Origin: an uncultured Bacteroidota bacterium
Lineage (GTDB): Bacteria > Bacteroidota > Bacteroidia > Chitinophagales > Chitinophagaceae
Reading direction: 5' to 3'
Assembly: GCA_903829015.1 (NCBI GenBank)
Contig: CAIKOJ010000127.1
Span: 1-59,664 of the forward strand
Length of the DNA stretch: 59,664 nucleotides
The number at the start of each line of letters is the position of its first letter. Within the stretch, counting starts at the first letter, position 1. Made by a program: the position numbers and the translations under genes. The notes beneath the pieces are model-generated. The model was not told the origin of the DNA and did not search any database. It saw only the letters and a list, made by a program, of their open reading frames with translations. Shown one piece after another: positions 1-8,854 of this stretch.

Positions 1-1220
1 AGCAGGATGCCAATGCCAATTAGTGTGAAAGTGATCTCTATTCTCTTTTTACCTAGTTCGAGTGCTCCTATTTTCATCTGGTTGTCCAGTTTCTCGGCAT
101 CTAGTTTGTGCAGGATGAATTTTTGATTCTCCTGCGCTTTTGAAAGCGCTGTGGCGCTGGTTTTCGACAGCACGCTGTCTTTTGCCCTTAATGCGGAATC
201 GGCGTACAAATAAGCCTTGTGGTAATCGCCCCTAGCTCCATATAGTCGCGATAGCTCAGTATACAACTGAACCGCCAATTGATAGTCGGGCCAGAACGGT
301 CTGTTTTCGGCGAAAGTAATAGCGTTCTTCAAAAGTTTTTCTGACTTGTCGAACGCTCCCTGTTCGTTGTATATGGTGGCCAGGAAACACATAGAGCTCA
401 CAGCGTTTTTTATGTTGACCGTGGACAGTGAAAGCTCTATGTCTTTTTCGAGCAGAGGTATTGCATCTGCATATTTCTTCTGCCGGAAATAGGTGATACC
501 AATGTTGCCCTGCGAAATACCTTTCCAGGCCTTGTCGTCGAGCGCAACGGCGTTTGTATAAGCATCTTTGAAGTACAGGATAGCACTATCGTACATTCCT
601 TTATGCCTGTATGCCATACCAATAGTGTTGGACATGGAACAAAAGATGTCTTTTTTGGTGGAACGCTTCAGGCTTCTGGCTTCCTGAAGGTATTTGATGG
701 CATTATCGTAATCTTCGTACCGGTAATACTTGCCTCCGAGGTCGTAAGTATACGCCTGCCTTTGAGGGAAATCGTCGGTAGCGAAATTCTTGTAAATTTC
801 GTAGGCGGCCATGTATTTTTCTATGGCCTCGCTTTGCTGGTTTTTATTGTTGCCATATAGATCACCGAGTATCTGGAGCGCATCTGCTTCAACGTATTTT
901 AATTGGTAATTCTGGGCATCTGCTGCGATCTGTTTTAATTCTGATTCAATAACATCGGGTGATACCTGATGCTCTTTGGAAGACAGCACACACCTGAATA
1001 TTTTCAGTTCGTACTCCAGTTCGCGGTCACCTGATTCTTTCGAAAATTGTATCAGTTTATTGATGGTGTCGGATATTTCACGGAGCGGTTTATCGGTAAA
1101 ATATCTGTTGGTATCAATAAATAAGTACTTATCCCTGAAATTTTGCATAGCGGGCACGGGCCGCTGCGCAAAACTGCAAAAACCGGTAATAATACTGATC
1201 AGGCAAAACAGGTATTTCAT
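1..1220 (-). CDS. TPR-rich sensor protein, probable histidine kinase, N-terminal part
   Basis: The minus strand is open from an ATG at 1218-1220 to the left edge, about 406 codons, so the gene is cut by the window. The translation starts with a signal peptide (MKYLFCLISIITGFCSFAQ), followed by helical repeats of TPR type (for example YGNNKNQQSEAIEKYMAAYE and HKGMYDSAILYFKDAY). A hydrophobic segment begins at the very end (about residues 395-406, after KKRIEI). Signal peptide, periplasmic TPRs and one membrane helix is the usual layout of Bacteroidota TPR histidine kinases or TPR-LuxR regulators. The output domain lies outside the window, so kinase is an inference. The next gene on this strand is 190 bp away, so it is probably transcribed alone. 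Confidence 0.8.
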   Translation of the reverse strand, partial: MKYLFCLISIITGFCSFAQRPVPAMQNFRDKYLFIDTNRYFTDKPLREISDTINKLIQFSKESGDRELEYELKIFRCVLSSKEHQVSPDVIESELKQIAADAQNYQLKYVEADALQILGDLYGNNKNQQSEAIEKYMAAYEIYKNFATDDFPQRQAYTYDLGGKYYRYEDYDNAIKYLQEARSLKRSTKKDIFCSMSNTIGMAYRHKGMYDSAILYFKDAYTNAVALDDKAWKGISQGNIGITYFRQKKYADAIPLLEKDIELSLSTVNIKNAVSSMCFLATIYNEQGAFDKSEKLLKNAITFAENRPFWPDYQLAVQLYTELSRLYGARGDYHKAYLYADSALRAKDSVLSKTSATALSKAQENQKFILHKLDAEKLDNQMKIGALELGKKRIEITFTLIGIGIL

Positions 1221-1413
1221 GATATTACAAAGGAGAGCAAATTAAGCATGAATTTGCATAAAACATATTGAATGTTTAGGTATTGTAAAAAAATAATTGA
1301 GGCGGTATCAATCGGTATCCGAAGAAAGGCTTAAGTAGCTACCAAGGGTGCCAACGTTTCATGAACCGAAGAATAAGACTGAAGAAATCAATGATTTGCA
1401 AACAGTCACTCAG

Positions 1414-1830
1414 CTACCCGTACTTTTTTGTCATGCCTTTGTAGGCTTCTTTTGCCAGTTTTTTGAGCACGGTCTTGTCGGTGTCAGCCAGTTTACCCAG
1501 ATGCAGGCATGAGCCTGAAACTTTGTGCTTGCCTATCTTTTGCAGATACTCTTCTTTCTTTTCCGCACCCAATAAGCCGTACAGTGCAAAATTCTGTTTG
1601 CGGGGCGAAAAGCCGATCTTGCACATATCACCTTCGTGGCCGCTGTCGTATTTATAATGATAGCTTCCGTAGCCAACAATACTGCCGCCCCACATTTTTG
1701 AAGGTTGCCCGGTAGCTTCTTCCATTATTTTCATGATCTCGAAGGCATCGGCTCTTCGCTGTTCGTCGTCAATTTTGTTTAGGAAATCTTCTACGCTTTC
1801 GTCGTTCAGTTTTGTTTTTAATTCGGCCAT
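1414..1830 (-). CDS. DUF1801 (YdhG-like) domain protein
   Basis: 138 residues that match the DUF1801 family in length and pattern: an N-terminal helix with the SVEDFLNKIDDEQRRADAFE pattern, the core motif PSKMWGGSIVGYGSYHY, and the FSPRKQNFALYG stretch followed by GSCLHLGKL near the C-terminus. It has no signal peptide, so it is cytoplasmic. Members of this family are small alpha/beta proteins of unknown biochemical role. It stands alone between the TPR sensor gene and the dioxygenase gene. The family assignment is confident; no function can be given. Confidence 0.85.
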   Translation of the reverse strand: MAELKTKLNDESVEDFLNKIDDEQRRADAFEIMKIMEEATGQPSKMWGGSIVGYGSYHYKYDSGHEGDMCKIGFSPRKQNFALYGLLGAEKKEEYLQKIGKHKVSGSCLHLGKLADTDKTVLKKLAKEAYKGMTKKYG

Positions 1831-1919
1831 AAAATTTTATCATTGATAAGGATGAATAAATGTTTTGTGAGCATAACCAGCTGTCTGTTTTTGAAACTTA
1901 TAACCGCCGATTAAAGATA

Positions 1920-2957
1920 CTAAATCCATGTTTTCTTTATTTCAGGGTCAATAGGCTGATAGACGAAGTACTGCACAAATCTTGGCACTTTTGCCGTATT
2001 GGGGCTGCTGCCGTGAGGCAGTGCCTGATGCCAGATGATGAAATCGCCGGCATTGGCTGCTATTGGTTTGTGTCCCAGCGCATACATATCCTCGGTTCTT
2101 GGGTTGGCACCCGGTGGCAGATCCTTTATCCATTGTTCGATACGGTTCTGGAAGCCCGGTACCAGTGTAAATGCACCCTGATTTTCGGCAGTGTCAGACA
2201 AGTACAAAATGCCCTGTAGTCCGAATGGGATCGGCAATTCGAGGCTCACATCCCAATGTAATTTTGGACCGGGGAATAAGTAAGTCGGAGTTTCGGGAGG
2301 ATTGAACCCAACCCTGTCCGTATTCACCAATATATCTTTTCTTCCCCATAGCTGTTCAAAAGCCATACGTATGATCGGTGTTTCCCTGTTCTTCTGTAGC
2401 TGAGGATGCTGAAATAACTGAACCATTATGCCCTGCCGGTCGGGGTGGTGGGTGTACCATGTTTCGGGATCGTGTCTTTTAATGCCGAGGTGTTCGCACA
2501 TAAGGGCTATTGTATTGTCACAATCTTCGACCGGTACTGCATTGCGGAGAATGATATAACCATTCTCGTCCCAGAATGCCATATCTTCTTTCGATAAAAC
2601 CTCCGGAATATCTGAATCTGGTAATTCGTGGGTACCGGATAACTGCGCATTAAAAGTTTGGATACGGTCTTCTGATAATTCGCCGTTGTTCACCTGGAGT
2701 ATCCAATTTTCAAACTGTTCAAAACTCTCTGATTCCATCAGGACATGCTTGATCGCTTGTTCAAGCCCAAGCCCGAGAGTGCTTAACAGCGTCACATCGG
2801 TCATCCACTCTTCATTTAATGCGTCTGGGGGTATTTTACCGTTAGATTTTGCTTTCAGTTTGTACCAGTACCTTTTCAGGTGCATGGTGCCGAGTTTCCC
2901 TAGTTCGGACGAAGGAGGCAAAAAGGAATAAGTTTCGGTTGTTATTGCTGCGTTCAT
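1920..2957 (-). CDS. Phytanoyl-CoA dioxygenase (PhyH) family Fe(II)/2-oxoglutarate oxygenase
   Basis: 345 residues. The C-terminal two thirds carry the PhyH double-stranded beta-helix fold. The iron ligands are visible as H234-x-D236 (KLHWDVS) and the distal histidine H315 (LPHGSS); R326 is placed to bind 2-oxoglutarate. WDENGYIILRNAVP at about 129-142 is the usual PhyH entry motif. The first 110 or so residues form a helical extension that I do not recognise. Enzymes of this family hydroxylate small molecules; the substrate cannot be read from sequence and the neighbours give no clue. It is probably cytoplasmic, as there is no signal peptide. Confidence 0.85.
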   Translation of the reverse strand: MNAAITTETYSFLPPSSELGKLGTMHLKRYWYKLKAKSNGKIPPDALNEEWMTDVTLLSTLGLGLEQAIKHVLMESESFEQFENWILQVNNGELSEDRIQTFNAQLSGTHELPDSDIPEVLSKEDMAFWDENGYIILRNAVPVEDCDNTIALMCEHLGIKRHDPETWYTHHPDRQGIMVQLFQHPQLQKNRETPIIRMAFEQLWGRKDILVNTDRVGFNPPETPTYLFPGPKLHWDVSLELPIPFGLQGILYLSDTAENQGAFTLVPGFQNRIEQWIKDLPPGANPRTEDMYALGHKPIAANAGDFIIWHQALPHGSSPNTAKVPRFVQYFVYQPIDPEIKKTWI

Positions 2958-3029
2958 TTAATTTGATTCTTGTGAACGAACATACGAAAATCAAACAAAT
3001 TATTAAAGGGCCTTAACTTAAAAATTATA

Positions 3030-3764
3030 TCACCAGCACCATTCGTACTGGCCGTGAAAATAAAATTGCGTGTTCCCATTCTCATCAACGATTTCAAGTC
3101 TGCCGTCGGGATGTGCGCCTATGATTTTGACCTCCCATGATTTTGTTTGTTCGGAGAAACGCTGCATTTTCCCCCGTTTAAACAAGACCTCGTTATAGGA
3201 TGTCATTGCTGATTGGGCACTCAATGGGAAATCTGCAACGTTCATTATCGCAGCATGTATACTATCCCGTAGTTCTGTGATCAGGTAATTTTCGCCCGAT
3301 TCTATAGTAAGTGAAGTGGCGTAGGGCAGGTCGCCGGTTAGTTCTTTCTGGTTTACGTTAAGTCCCAGACCAATTACACTATGTGTCCACTTTGACCCTC
3401 TGAGGATGTTCTCAATAAGTATACCCCCTGCCTTTTTGTCATTGATTATGATATCATTTGGCCATTTAATATGTACGCGCCAGTTGTTATTGAGCTTTTG
3501 CAAAACATTGGCTATTGCAGAGGCTACAGATGCGTTAAATGAAAATTGTTCCTGAATTTCCTGAATGGGATTAATAATAATGCTCATAAGGAGGCTTTTC
3601 CCTGGCGTATCCACCCATTGTTTGCCTCTTTGCCCTTTCCCGCCGGTTTGTGATTGAGCGGTAATTGTCATGCCGTGTAGTGCTTTATTGGCATCTATTA
3701 ACTGCATGGCATAGTTATTGGTACTATCAATAAAACTATGTTCAATAATTGTGAAATCTATCAC
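3030..3764 (-). CDS. birA: Biotin--[acetyl-CoA-carboxylase] ligase, lacking the DNA-binding domain
   Basis: 244 residues of the biotin protein ligase catalytic type. Biotinyl-AMP is made from biotin and ATP and the biotin moved to the carboxyl-carrier lysine of biotin-dependent carboxylases. Visible motifs: the substrate loop GGKGQRGKQW at residues 41-50 (the family GRGRxGR-type loop), K100 in KWPND (100-104), and the KKAGGILIE motif at about 110-118. The protein starts directly at the catalytic domain, so the N-terminal helix-turn-helix of bifunctional BirA repressors is missing and it should be a pure enzyme. It is divergent from rsfS, with about 77 bp between the two start codons. Confidence 0.93.
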   Translation of the reverse strand: MIDFTIIEHSFIDSTNNYAMQLIDANKALHGMTITAQSQTGGKGQRGKQWVDTPGKSLLMSIIINPIQEIQEQFSFNASVASAIANVLQKLNNNWRVHIKWPNDIIINDKKAGGILIENILRGSKWTHSVIGLGLNVNQKELTGDLPYATSLTIESGENYLITELRDSIHAAIMNVADFPLSAQSAMTSYNEVLFKRGKMQRFSEQTKSWEVKIIGAHPDGRLEIVDENGNTQFYFHGQYEWCW

Positions 3765-3841
3765 GGCTGTGAGGTTTAGTGCGAAAAGATTTATAATTTT
3801 GGAAAGTATAAGAAATAATCGAACAAAATAAGCACCAAAAT

Positions 3842-4234
3842 TTGGATAAAATAATAAACTCTTTACAGGAAAGGAAGAAATCTCCTACCAGACTGACGAA
3901 AAACAGTAAACTTTTTAAGACGATAATAGCTGCGATCCAGGAGAAAAAAGGAACAGATATAGTGTCTCTTGATTTGAAGAAGATAGATGAAGCCGTAGCC
4001 GATTTTTTTATATTATGTGATGCAGGATCTAATGTGCAGGTAAAGGCAATAGCCAGAAACATTGAAGAACTTATTGAGCAGGAATGTGAAGAAAGACCAT
4101 TCCACATAGAACATGGCGACCACTGGACACTGGTAGATTATGTGAATATTGTTGTCCACATTTTTCAGCACGAACAAAGAATGTTTTACAATCTGGAAAG
4201 TTTGTGGGAAGATGCACCGCGAACTGAACATTGA
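3842..4234 (+). CDS. rsfS: Ribosomal silencing factor RsfS
   Basis: 130 residues of the RsfS/Iojap family. The core runs from LFKTIIAAIQEKKG through the signature DFFILCDAGSNVQVKAIA and HWTLVDYVNIVVHIF to the C-terminal LESLWEDA. RsfS binds uL14 on the large ribosomal subunit and blocks subunit joining during starvation. The start is unusual: no in-frame ATG lies upstream of the conserved core, and an in-frame TAA at 3809-3811 bounds the frame. TTG at 3842 is therefore the likely start. In Bacteroidota rsfS commonly precedes ftsH, as here, but about 130 bp of repeat-rich spacer separates them in this window. Confidence 0.93.
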   Translation: MDKIINSLQERKKSPTRLTKNSKLFKTIIAAIQEKKGTDIVSLDLKKIDEAVADFFILCDAGSNVQVKAIARNIEELIEQECEERPFHIEHGDHWTLVDYVNIVVHIFQHEQRMFYNLESLWEDAPRTEH

Positions 4235-4243
4235 TTTTGGTAG

Positions 4244-4336
4244 TTGGGAATTGGGGATTTGGAATTGGGAATTTGGAATTAGTGATTAGTAAATAGTTAG
4301 TAAATAGTATTTAGTAGTTAGTACATAGTATATAGC
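4244..4336 (+). repeat. Low-complexity TTGGAATT / TAGTA intergenic repeat
   Basis: The rsfS-ftsH spacer holds two degenerate tandem stretches. Positions 4244-4280 repeat a TTGGGAATT or TTGGAATT unit about five times. Positions 4280-4336 repeat TAGTA-type units such as TTAGTAAATAG. Related TAGTA strings occur at 32748-32804 and 49458-49510, so this is a dispersed family and not a local accident. Confidence 0.8.
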
Positions 4337-4363
4337 ATTACGAAATAAGTATAACAGAGAGAA

Positions 4364-6355
4364 ATGGAAGAAAATTCACAGAAGCCCGGGGTAAAGCCAG
4401 GTGATGGTCAGACTCCGCGTAAGGGACCAAAATTCAATATTTACTGGATTTATGGCATTATCCTTGTTGCAATAATTGTTGCCCAGTTAGTGGGGGGCAA
4501 TATTGGCAGCAGCAGTACAGAGCATACCTTTCAGAATTTCAAAGAGAACCTGAACAGGGGAGAGGTTGCGAGAATTGTTGTTATTAACAACGACCATGTT
4601 GAGGTTTATCTGAAACCAACAGCAGCAGCCAGCCAGCCTAACGGCAAGTTCCCAAATGTTAACGCCAATGACAAAGCACCTGCCTATACATTTAAAATAG
4701 GAACGGTAGATCGTTTTGGCAAGGATCTGGATGAAGCTGAAAAGAACATTCCTGAATCAGAACGCCCACCGTTATCATATGATCAGCAGGGCGATTACCT
4801 GCATATTCTGCTGCAGACTTTCCTTTTACCGATCATCTTTATCGTGGCTATGTGGTTCCTGATATTCAGGAAGATGGGCTCAGGTGGCGGTGGTGGCGCC
4901 GGTGGTGGAATATTCAACATTGGTAAATCTAAAGCTCAGCTTTTTGAAAAAGGCACAAGGGTAAACATTACGTTCAACGATGTTGCTGGTTTGGACGAAG
5001 CGAAAGTAGAGGTTATGGAAATTGTAGATTTCCTTAAGAATCCTAAAAAGTATACTTCACTTGGTGGAAAGATACCGAAGGGTGCGTTGTTGGTTGGCCC
5101 TCCGGGCACAGGTAAGACTTTGCTGGCAAAAGCAATGGCAGGTGAGGCACAGGTACCTTTCTTCTCTATGTCGGGTTCGGACTTTGTGGAATTGTTTGTG
5201 GGTGTGGGTGCGAGCAGAGTTCGCGACGTGTTCAAGCAAGCAAGAGAAAAAGCGCCATGTATAGTATTCATTGACGAGATCGATGCAATAGGCAGGGCCA
5301 GGGGTAAGAATGTGGTAATGAGTAACGATGAGCGCGAGAATACGCTTAATCAATTGCTGGTAGAGATGGATGGATTCAGCGGCGACAGTGGTATTATCGT
5401 GCTGGCGGCAACTAACCGTCCTGATGTACTTGATATTGCCCTACTTCGTCCGGGTCGTTTTGATCGTCAGATATCTATCGATATTCCTGATGTTAAGGGC
5501 AGGGAGAAAATATTTGATGTGCATCTGAAGCCTATTAAGAGGTCGAAAGATTTGAACATTAAGAAATTGGCGCTTCAAACTCCGGGATTTGCCGGTGCGG
5601 ATATTGCTAATATCTGTAACGAAGCAGCACTGATAGCTGCCAGAAAAGGCAAGACTGAGGTAGAAATGTCGGACTTCAATGATGCTATTGACAGGGTGAT
5701 AGGTGGACTGGAAAAGAAGAACAAGATTATATTGCCGGAAGAGAAACGTATCATAGCGTTCCACGAAGCTGGTCATGCGGTTTCTGGCTGGTATCTGGAG
5801 CATGCGCATCCGTTGGTGAAGGTTACCATCGTTCCGCGCGGTGTTGCAGCACTTGGTTATGCGCAGTATTTGCCTAAAGAAGTGTACATACGTACAACGG
5901 ATCACCTGATGGACGATATGAAAATGTCGTTGGGCGGCAGAGCTGTTGAGGAACTGGTGTTCGACAAGATATCTACAGGTGCACTGAGCGATCTGCAGCA
6001 TGTAACACGTACGGCATATGCTATGGTGTCGATGTATGGTATGAACAACAGAGTGGGTAATATCTCTTTCTATGATCCGCAGAATGAAAGCAGCTTCTCT
6101 AAGCCATACTCTGAAGAGACAGGAAAGATGATAGATGATGAAGTGAGGAAGCTGGTTGATGAGGCTTATCAGAAAGTGAAGTTACTGTTGTCTGAAAGGA
6201 TCGATTCGGTAAAATTGATTGCCGAGGAACTGCTTAAGAAGGAAGTGCTTTTCAAAGACGATATGGAGCGGTTATTGGGCAAGCGTCCGTTTGACGATGC
6301 CATTGCAAATGAAGAAACAGAGGAGCCGGACAATGTTCTGAATCCATCGAGATAA
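4364..6355 (+). CDS. ftsH: ATP-dependent zinc metalloprotease FtsH
   Basis: 663 residues with the full FtsH layout. A membrane helix lies at about 28-45, a periplasmic domain follows, and a second helix spans about 147-168. The AAA+ module has Walker A GPPGTGKT (245-252), Walker B VFIDEID (301-307) and the second region of homology [18 protein letters not shown] (351-368). The M41 zinc protease motif is HEAGH at 467-471. It acts as a membrane-anchored hexamer degrading misfolded membrane proteins and regulatory substrates. A Gly-rich linker ([12 protein letters not shown]) follows the second helix. No missing residue was noted. It is probably read from its own promoter in the repeat-containing spacer and ends at an intrinsic terminator. 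Confidence 0.97.
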   Translation: MEENSQKPGVKPGDGQTPRKGPKFNIYWIYGIILVAIIVAQLVGGNIGSSSTEHTFQNFKENLNRGEVARIVVINNDHVEVYLKPTAAASQPNGKFPNVNANDKAPAYTFKIGTVDRFGKDLDEAEKNIPESERPPLSYDQQGDYLHILLQTFLLPIIFIVAMWFLIFRKMGSGGGGGAGGGIFNIGKSKAQLFEKGTRVNITFNDVAGLDEAKVEVMEIVDFLKNPKKYTSLGGKIPKGALLVGPPGTGKTLLAKAMAGEAQVPFFSMSGSDFVELFVGVGASRVRDVFKQAREKAPCIVFIDEIDAIGRARGKNVVMSNDERENTLNQLLVEMDGFSGDSGIIVLAATNRPDVLDIALLRPGRFDRQISIDIPDVKGREKIFDVHLKPIKRSKDLNIKKLALQTPGFAGADIANICNEAALIAARKGKTEVEMSDFNDAIDRVIGGLEKKNKIILPEEKRIIAFHEAGHAVSGWYLEHAHPLVKVTIVPRGVAALGYAQYLPKEVYIRTTDHLMDDMKMSLGGRAVEELVFDKISTGALSDLQHVTRTAYAMVSMYGMNNRVGNISFYDPQNESSFSKPYSEETGKMIDDEVRKLVDEAYQKVKLLLSERIDSVKLIAEELLKKEVLFKDDMERLLGKRPFDDAIANEETEEPDNVLNPSR

Positions 6356-6371
6356 AAGCAGGTTATTGAGT

Positions 6372-6402
6372 AAAAAAAGCGATGATACTCATCGCTTTTT
6401 TT
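6372..6402 (+). terminator. Intrinsic terminator after ftsH
   Basis: Perfect stem GCGATGA (6379-6385) / TCATCGC (6389-6395) with a 3-nt loop. Seven A precede it and seven T follow it, 17-47 nt after the ftsH stop codon. Confidence 0.9.
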
Positions 6403-6458
6403 ATTTTTGCTACAGATTGGTACTATCCTTTTCCAAGTAAAAGCGGTCAATTAAGCAC

Positions 6459-7121
6459 ATGCAGACATTTAAAACATCGAAAGCCAGGGAGAATATTTTC
6501 AGCAGAATCAGGAAGGGGCTGAGTGGTCAACCAGTTGCTATGCCGTATCCCGAGGTGGAAAATGATAACAGAGCTATATATCCGGATGCGGATATGGCGC
6601 CGGAAGAGCAGTTTGCAGAAGCTTTTATTAAGCTCGGAGGAAAATTCGTTTTTTGTGAGAATGAGCAGGAATTGATGAACAACATCAATATCCTTTTTGA
6701 AAACCGCGGCTGGAAACAGCTATTGTGTGCAGATGAGCGGCAACTGAAAATATTTCATAACAATAAGATCGATATTCTGAGCCCGGCAGACCCGGCGGCC
6801 GAAGCGGCAGATGCGTGCCTCACTGGCTGCGAAATGCTCATTGCCCGGACGGGATCTATATTGCTAAGCAGCAAGCAAAACTTAGGCAGGACTGCATCTG
6901 TTTATTATCCTGTGCATCTGGTATTTGCCTATGCCAACCAGGTTGTTGCAGATATTGAAGATGGAATAAGCGGTCTGAAGAAAAAATATGGAACCGACCT
7001 GCCTTCAATGATCAATATTACCACAGGGCCCAGCCGTACTGCAGATATTGAGAAAACTCTGGTGGTTGGTGTACACGGACCGGGTGAGATATTCTGTTTC
7101 CTGATCAATGCCGATATGTAA
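6459..7121 (+). CDS. LUD domain protein (LutC-like)
   Basis: 220 residues of the LUD (lactate utilization, formerly DUF162) family. The pattern is clear in CEMLIARTGSILLSS in the middle and in the closing motif GPSRTADIEKTLVVGVHGPG. LutC-type proteins belong to the LutABC L-lactate oxidation complex, but lutA and lutB are absent here. A free-standing copy directly after ftsH is common in Bacteroidota, so a role in lactate oxidation should not be assumed. It has no signal peptide. An intrinsic terminator separates it from ftsH, so it probably has its own promoter or depends on read-through. Its stop codon is 6 bp from that of the convergent DUF4294 gene. Confidence 0.85.
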   Translation: MQTFKTSKARENIFSRIRKGLSGQPVAMPYPEVENDNRAIYPDADMAPEEQFAEAFIKLGGKFVFCENEQELMNNINILFENRGWKQLLCADERQLKIFHNNKIDILSPADPAAEAADACLTGCEMLIARTGSILLSSKQNLGRTASVYYPVHLVFAYANQVVADIEDGISGLKKKYGTDLPSMINITTGPSRTADIEKTLVVGVHGPGEIFCFLINADM

Positions 7122-7127
7122 TTTGCG

Positions 7128-7775
7128 TTACTGCGGCTTCTTTATCTTTTTCAGGAGTTCATCCTGCCGGCTTAACTGGTAACGATAGGCATTAGATGCT
7201 TCCAGATCTCTTACAAAGCCCTCAATTTCACGATCGTCGTTTTCGGGATCGTAGTCCCTGTTCAGGTTGTTATTAAAGAATATACCTACCGACTGCCACA
7301 TTACAGCTGTAAATCCTCCCTTCAGTTCACGGATGATGCTGAAACAGTTTTTGCCGGTTTGCCTGTTGATCAGTTTTATGAGCACATGACCCTGATCGAT
7401 ACTCAGGTTTTTCAATGGTTCTTTGAACGTGACATCCAGGTTTCTGTCTATTGATTTCAGATATTGCCTCCTGTCACGGCGTCGGTCAAGATTTTCTAGA
7501 TTGTCGTTGATGTCTTTGAACACTGCCGCTGCGGCTAGCGCATAAGGGTAGACGACAAAAATGTCATTTCGCAGCTTATCTCTTCTGATGCGCCCCTTAC
7601 CATCTATAGACAGTCCGGCGGTTTCAACTTCGGGCAGGAACACCATGGGGTAGGTGATGCCGTTTTCGGTAGTGGCTCCCAATCTTATGGTATCGTTGGC
7701 TGACAACTGTGCAGCTGCCCTTGTTACGAACAAGAGCAATATGAACAATAAACCCAAGCCTCTTCTGATCGTCAT
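7128..7775 (-). CDS. Exported DUF4294-type protein
   Basis: 215 residues. A signal peptide spans about residues 1-22 (LLFILLLFVTRAAAQ). The body contains VVYPYALAAAAVFKDIN and the basic stretch RRRDRRQYLKSI, which match the DUF4294 pattern, and the C-terminus ends in a charged helix. It is probably periplasmic. DUF4294 is restricted mainly to Bacteroidota and has no known function. It is convergent with the LUD gene, with only 6 bp between the two stop codons, and no separate terminator fits there. Confidence 0.75.
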   Translation of the reverse strand: MTIRRGLGLLFILLLFVTRAAAQLSANDTIRLGATTENGITYPMVFLPEVETAGLSIDGKGRIRRDKLRNDIFVVYPYALAAAAVFKDINDNLENLDRRRDRRQYLKSIDRNLDVTFKEPLKNLSIDQGHVLIKLINRQTGKNCFSIIRELKGGFTAVMWQSVGIFFNNNLNRDYDPENDDREIEGFVRDLEASNAYRYQLSRQDELLKKIKKPQ

Positions 7776-8012
7776 AACCTATGTAAATTTCCGACTTTTT
7801 ATCGGTATTCTGAATCGGTTTTCTTAAAAAAGAGTAAACGTATTCCTATATATAACCGGTTTTATGCCTTCTGTATTGCCTGTACTGAAACTGTTCAATC
7901 AGGCTTCTCTATTAATATCAAATACCGGTCCGGGTAACCTGATTTACTTTGTCTAGTACTGTTAATGTTTTATGAAGAAGTTATATTGGTACGCATTTTG
8001 ATGCCTGATGAT

Positions 8013-8020
8013 TAACTTTG
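8013..8020 (+). promoter_or_regulatory. Bacteroidota -7 box for the 8033 lipoprotein gene
   Basis: TAACTTTG matches the TAnnTTTG consensus exactly, 12 nt before ATG 8033. A TTGG at 7986-7989 could serve as the upstream box, though the spacing is slightly long. The box overlaps a TTG codon at 8018 that would otherwise extend the frame, so ATG 8033 is the better start. Confidence 0.6.
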
Positions 8021-8032
8021 CACTCACAAATT

Positions 8033-8305
8033 ATGAAGCGAACATTATTTATTGTCACAGTAATATTTTGTACTGGTTTTTTCGCGTGCAACAAGCCTGT
8101 TCAGCCACTCACCAAGCAGGAAATAAGCCGAAAAATAGATTCGGCAGTAAAGGCCGGCACGGCAGAGTCTGATCAGGCCGCCTATATTGATCTGGAGCGG
8201 CGCATGAAAATTGAGGTTAAAGTAAAAGTTGATTCCATTTTAAATGCGCGCTTGTTGAAGCAGTTGAAAGACACTTCTTCGAAAACTAAGCCGGGCACTA
8301 ACTGA
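8033..8305 (+). CDS. Small predicted lipoprotein
   Basis: 90 residues from ATG 8033. The N-terminus MKRTLFIVTVIFCTGFFAC ends in a lipobox with cysteine at residue 19, so it should be lipidated and membrane-anchored. The mature part is short, charged and helical (KQEISRKIDSAVKAGTAES, then RRMKIEVKVKVDSILNARLL). I recognise no family. It lies 6 bp upstream of the DCC oxidoreductase gene and is probably co-transcribed with it. A longer frame from TTG 8018 is rejected because that codon lies inside the promoter box. Confidence 0.75.
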   Translation: MKRTLFIVTVIFCTGFFACNKPVQPLTKQEISRKIDSAVKAGTAESDQAAYIDLERRMKIEVKVKVDSILNARLLKQLKDTSSKTKPGTN

Positions 8306-8311
8306 TAAAGT

Positions 8312-8737
8312 ATGAGCGCCACCGAAACTACGAGGCCTATATTGTTTTTCGATGGCGAATGCAACCTCTGCAACGGTGGGGTTCAGTTTATTATCAGGCA
8401 CGATAAAAAAGAACAATTCCTTTTTGCACCACTACAGTCTGCCCGCGGGCAGCAGGCAAAAAGCGATCTTGGCAATATTCCGGAATTCAGTACGAAAGAC
8501 CCAGATAGTTTTATCCTCTATTACAATAGCCGGTATTTTATTAAGTCGACTGCGGCATTAGAAACTGCGAAACTGCTGGGCGGCATTTGGAATGTTGCCT
8601 ATCTTGGATTTATTCTGCCCCGCTTTGTGCGTGATTGGGTTTATGATCTTGTGGCACGCAACCGTTACAAATGGTTTGGCAAGCGAAACGAGTGTATGAT
8701 GCCTACTCCGCAGCTGAAGAAGAGGTTTCTTGACTAG
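8312..8737 (+). CDS. DCC (DUF393) family thiol-disulfide oxidoreductase
   Basis: 141 residues with the DCC signature at the N-terminus: D14-x-x-C17-x-x-C20 in LFFDGECNLCNGGVQFI. Downstream landmarks are FAPLQSARGQ and the DSFIL..YY stretch, which match YuxK-like DUF393 proteins. The two cysteines suggest thioredoxin-like redox chemistry; no substrate is known for the family. It has no signal peptide, so it is cytoplasmic. It follows the small lipoprotein gene by 6 bp, which suggests an operon of two. Confidence 0.9.
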   Translation: MSATETTRPILFFDGECNLCNGGVQFIIRHDKKEQFLFAPLQSARGQQAKSDLGNIPEFSTKDPDSFILYYNSRYFIKSTAALETAKLLGGIWNVAYLGFILPRFVRDWVYDLVARNRYKWFGKRNECMMPTPQLKKRFLD

Positions 8738-8854
8738 CATACCGAAACGTTATTGGAGTATAGCATCCGAAAATTTGTGATTGGAAAGATTGAAGCTTGA
8801 TCCAATTGGCCAAAGACCTACCGACAATTAAGTATAGAAATAATCAGATCGGCA

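Noticed and set aside
1221-1413. Possible gene in the gap between the TPR sensor and DUF1801 gene
   Set aside because: AT-rich, no open frame with motif, no clear RNA structure.
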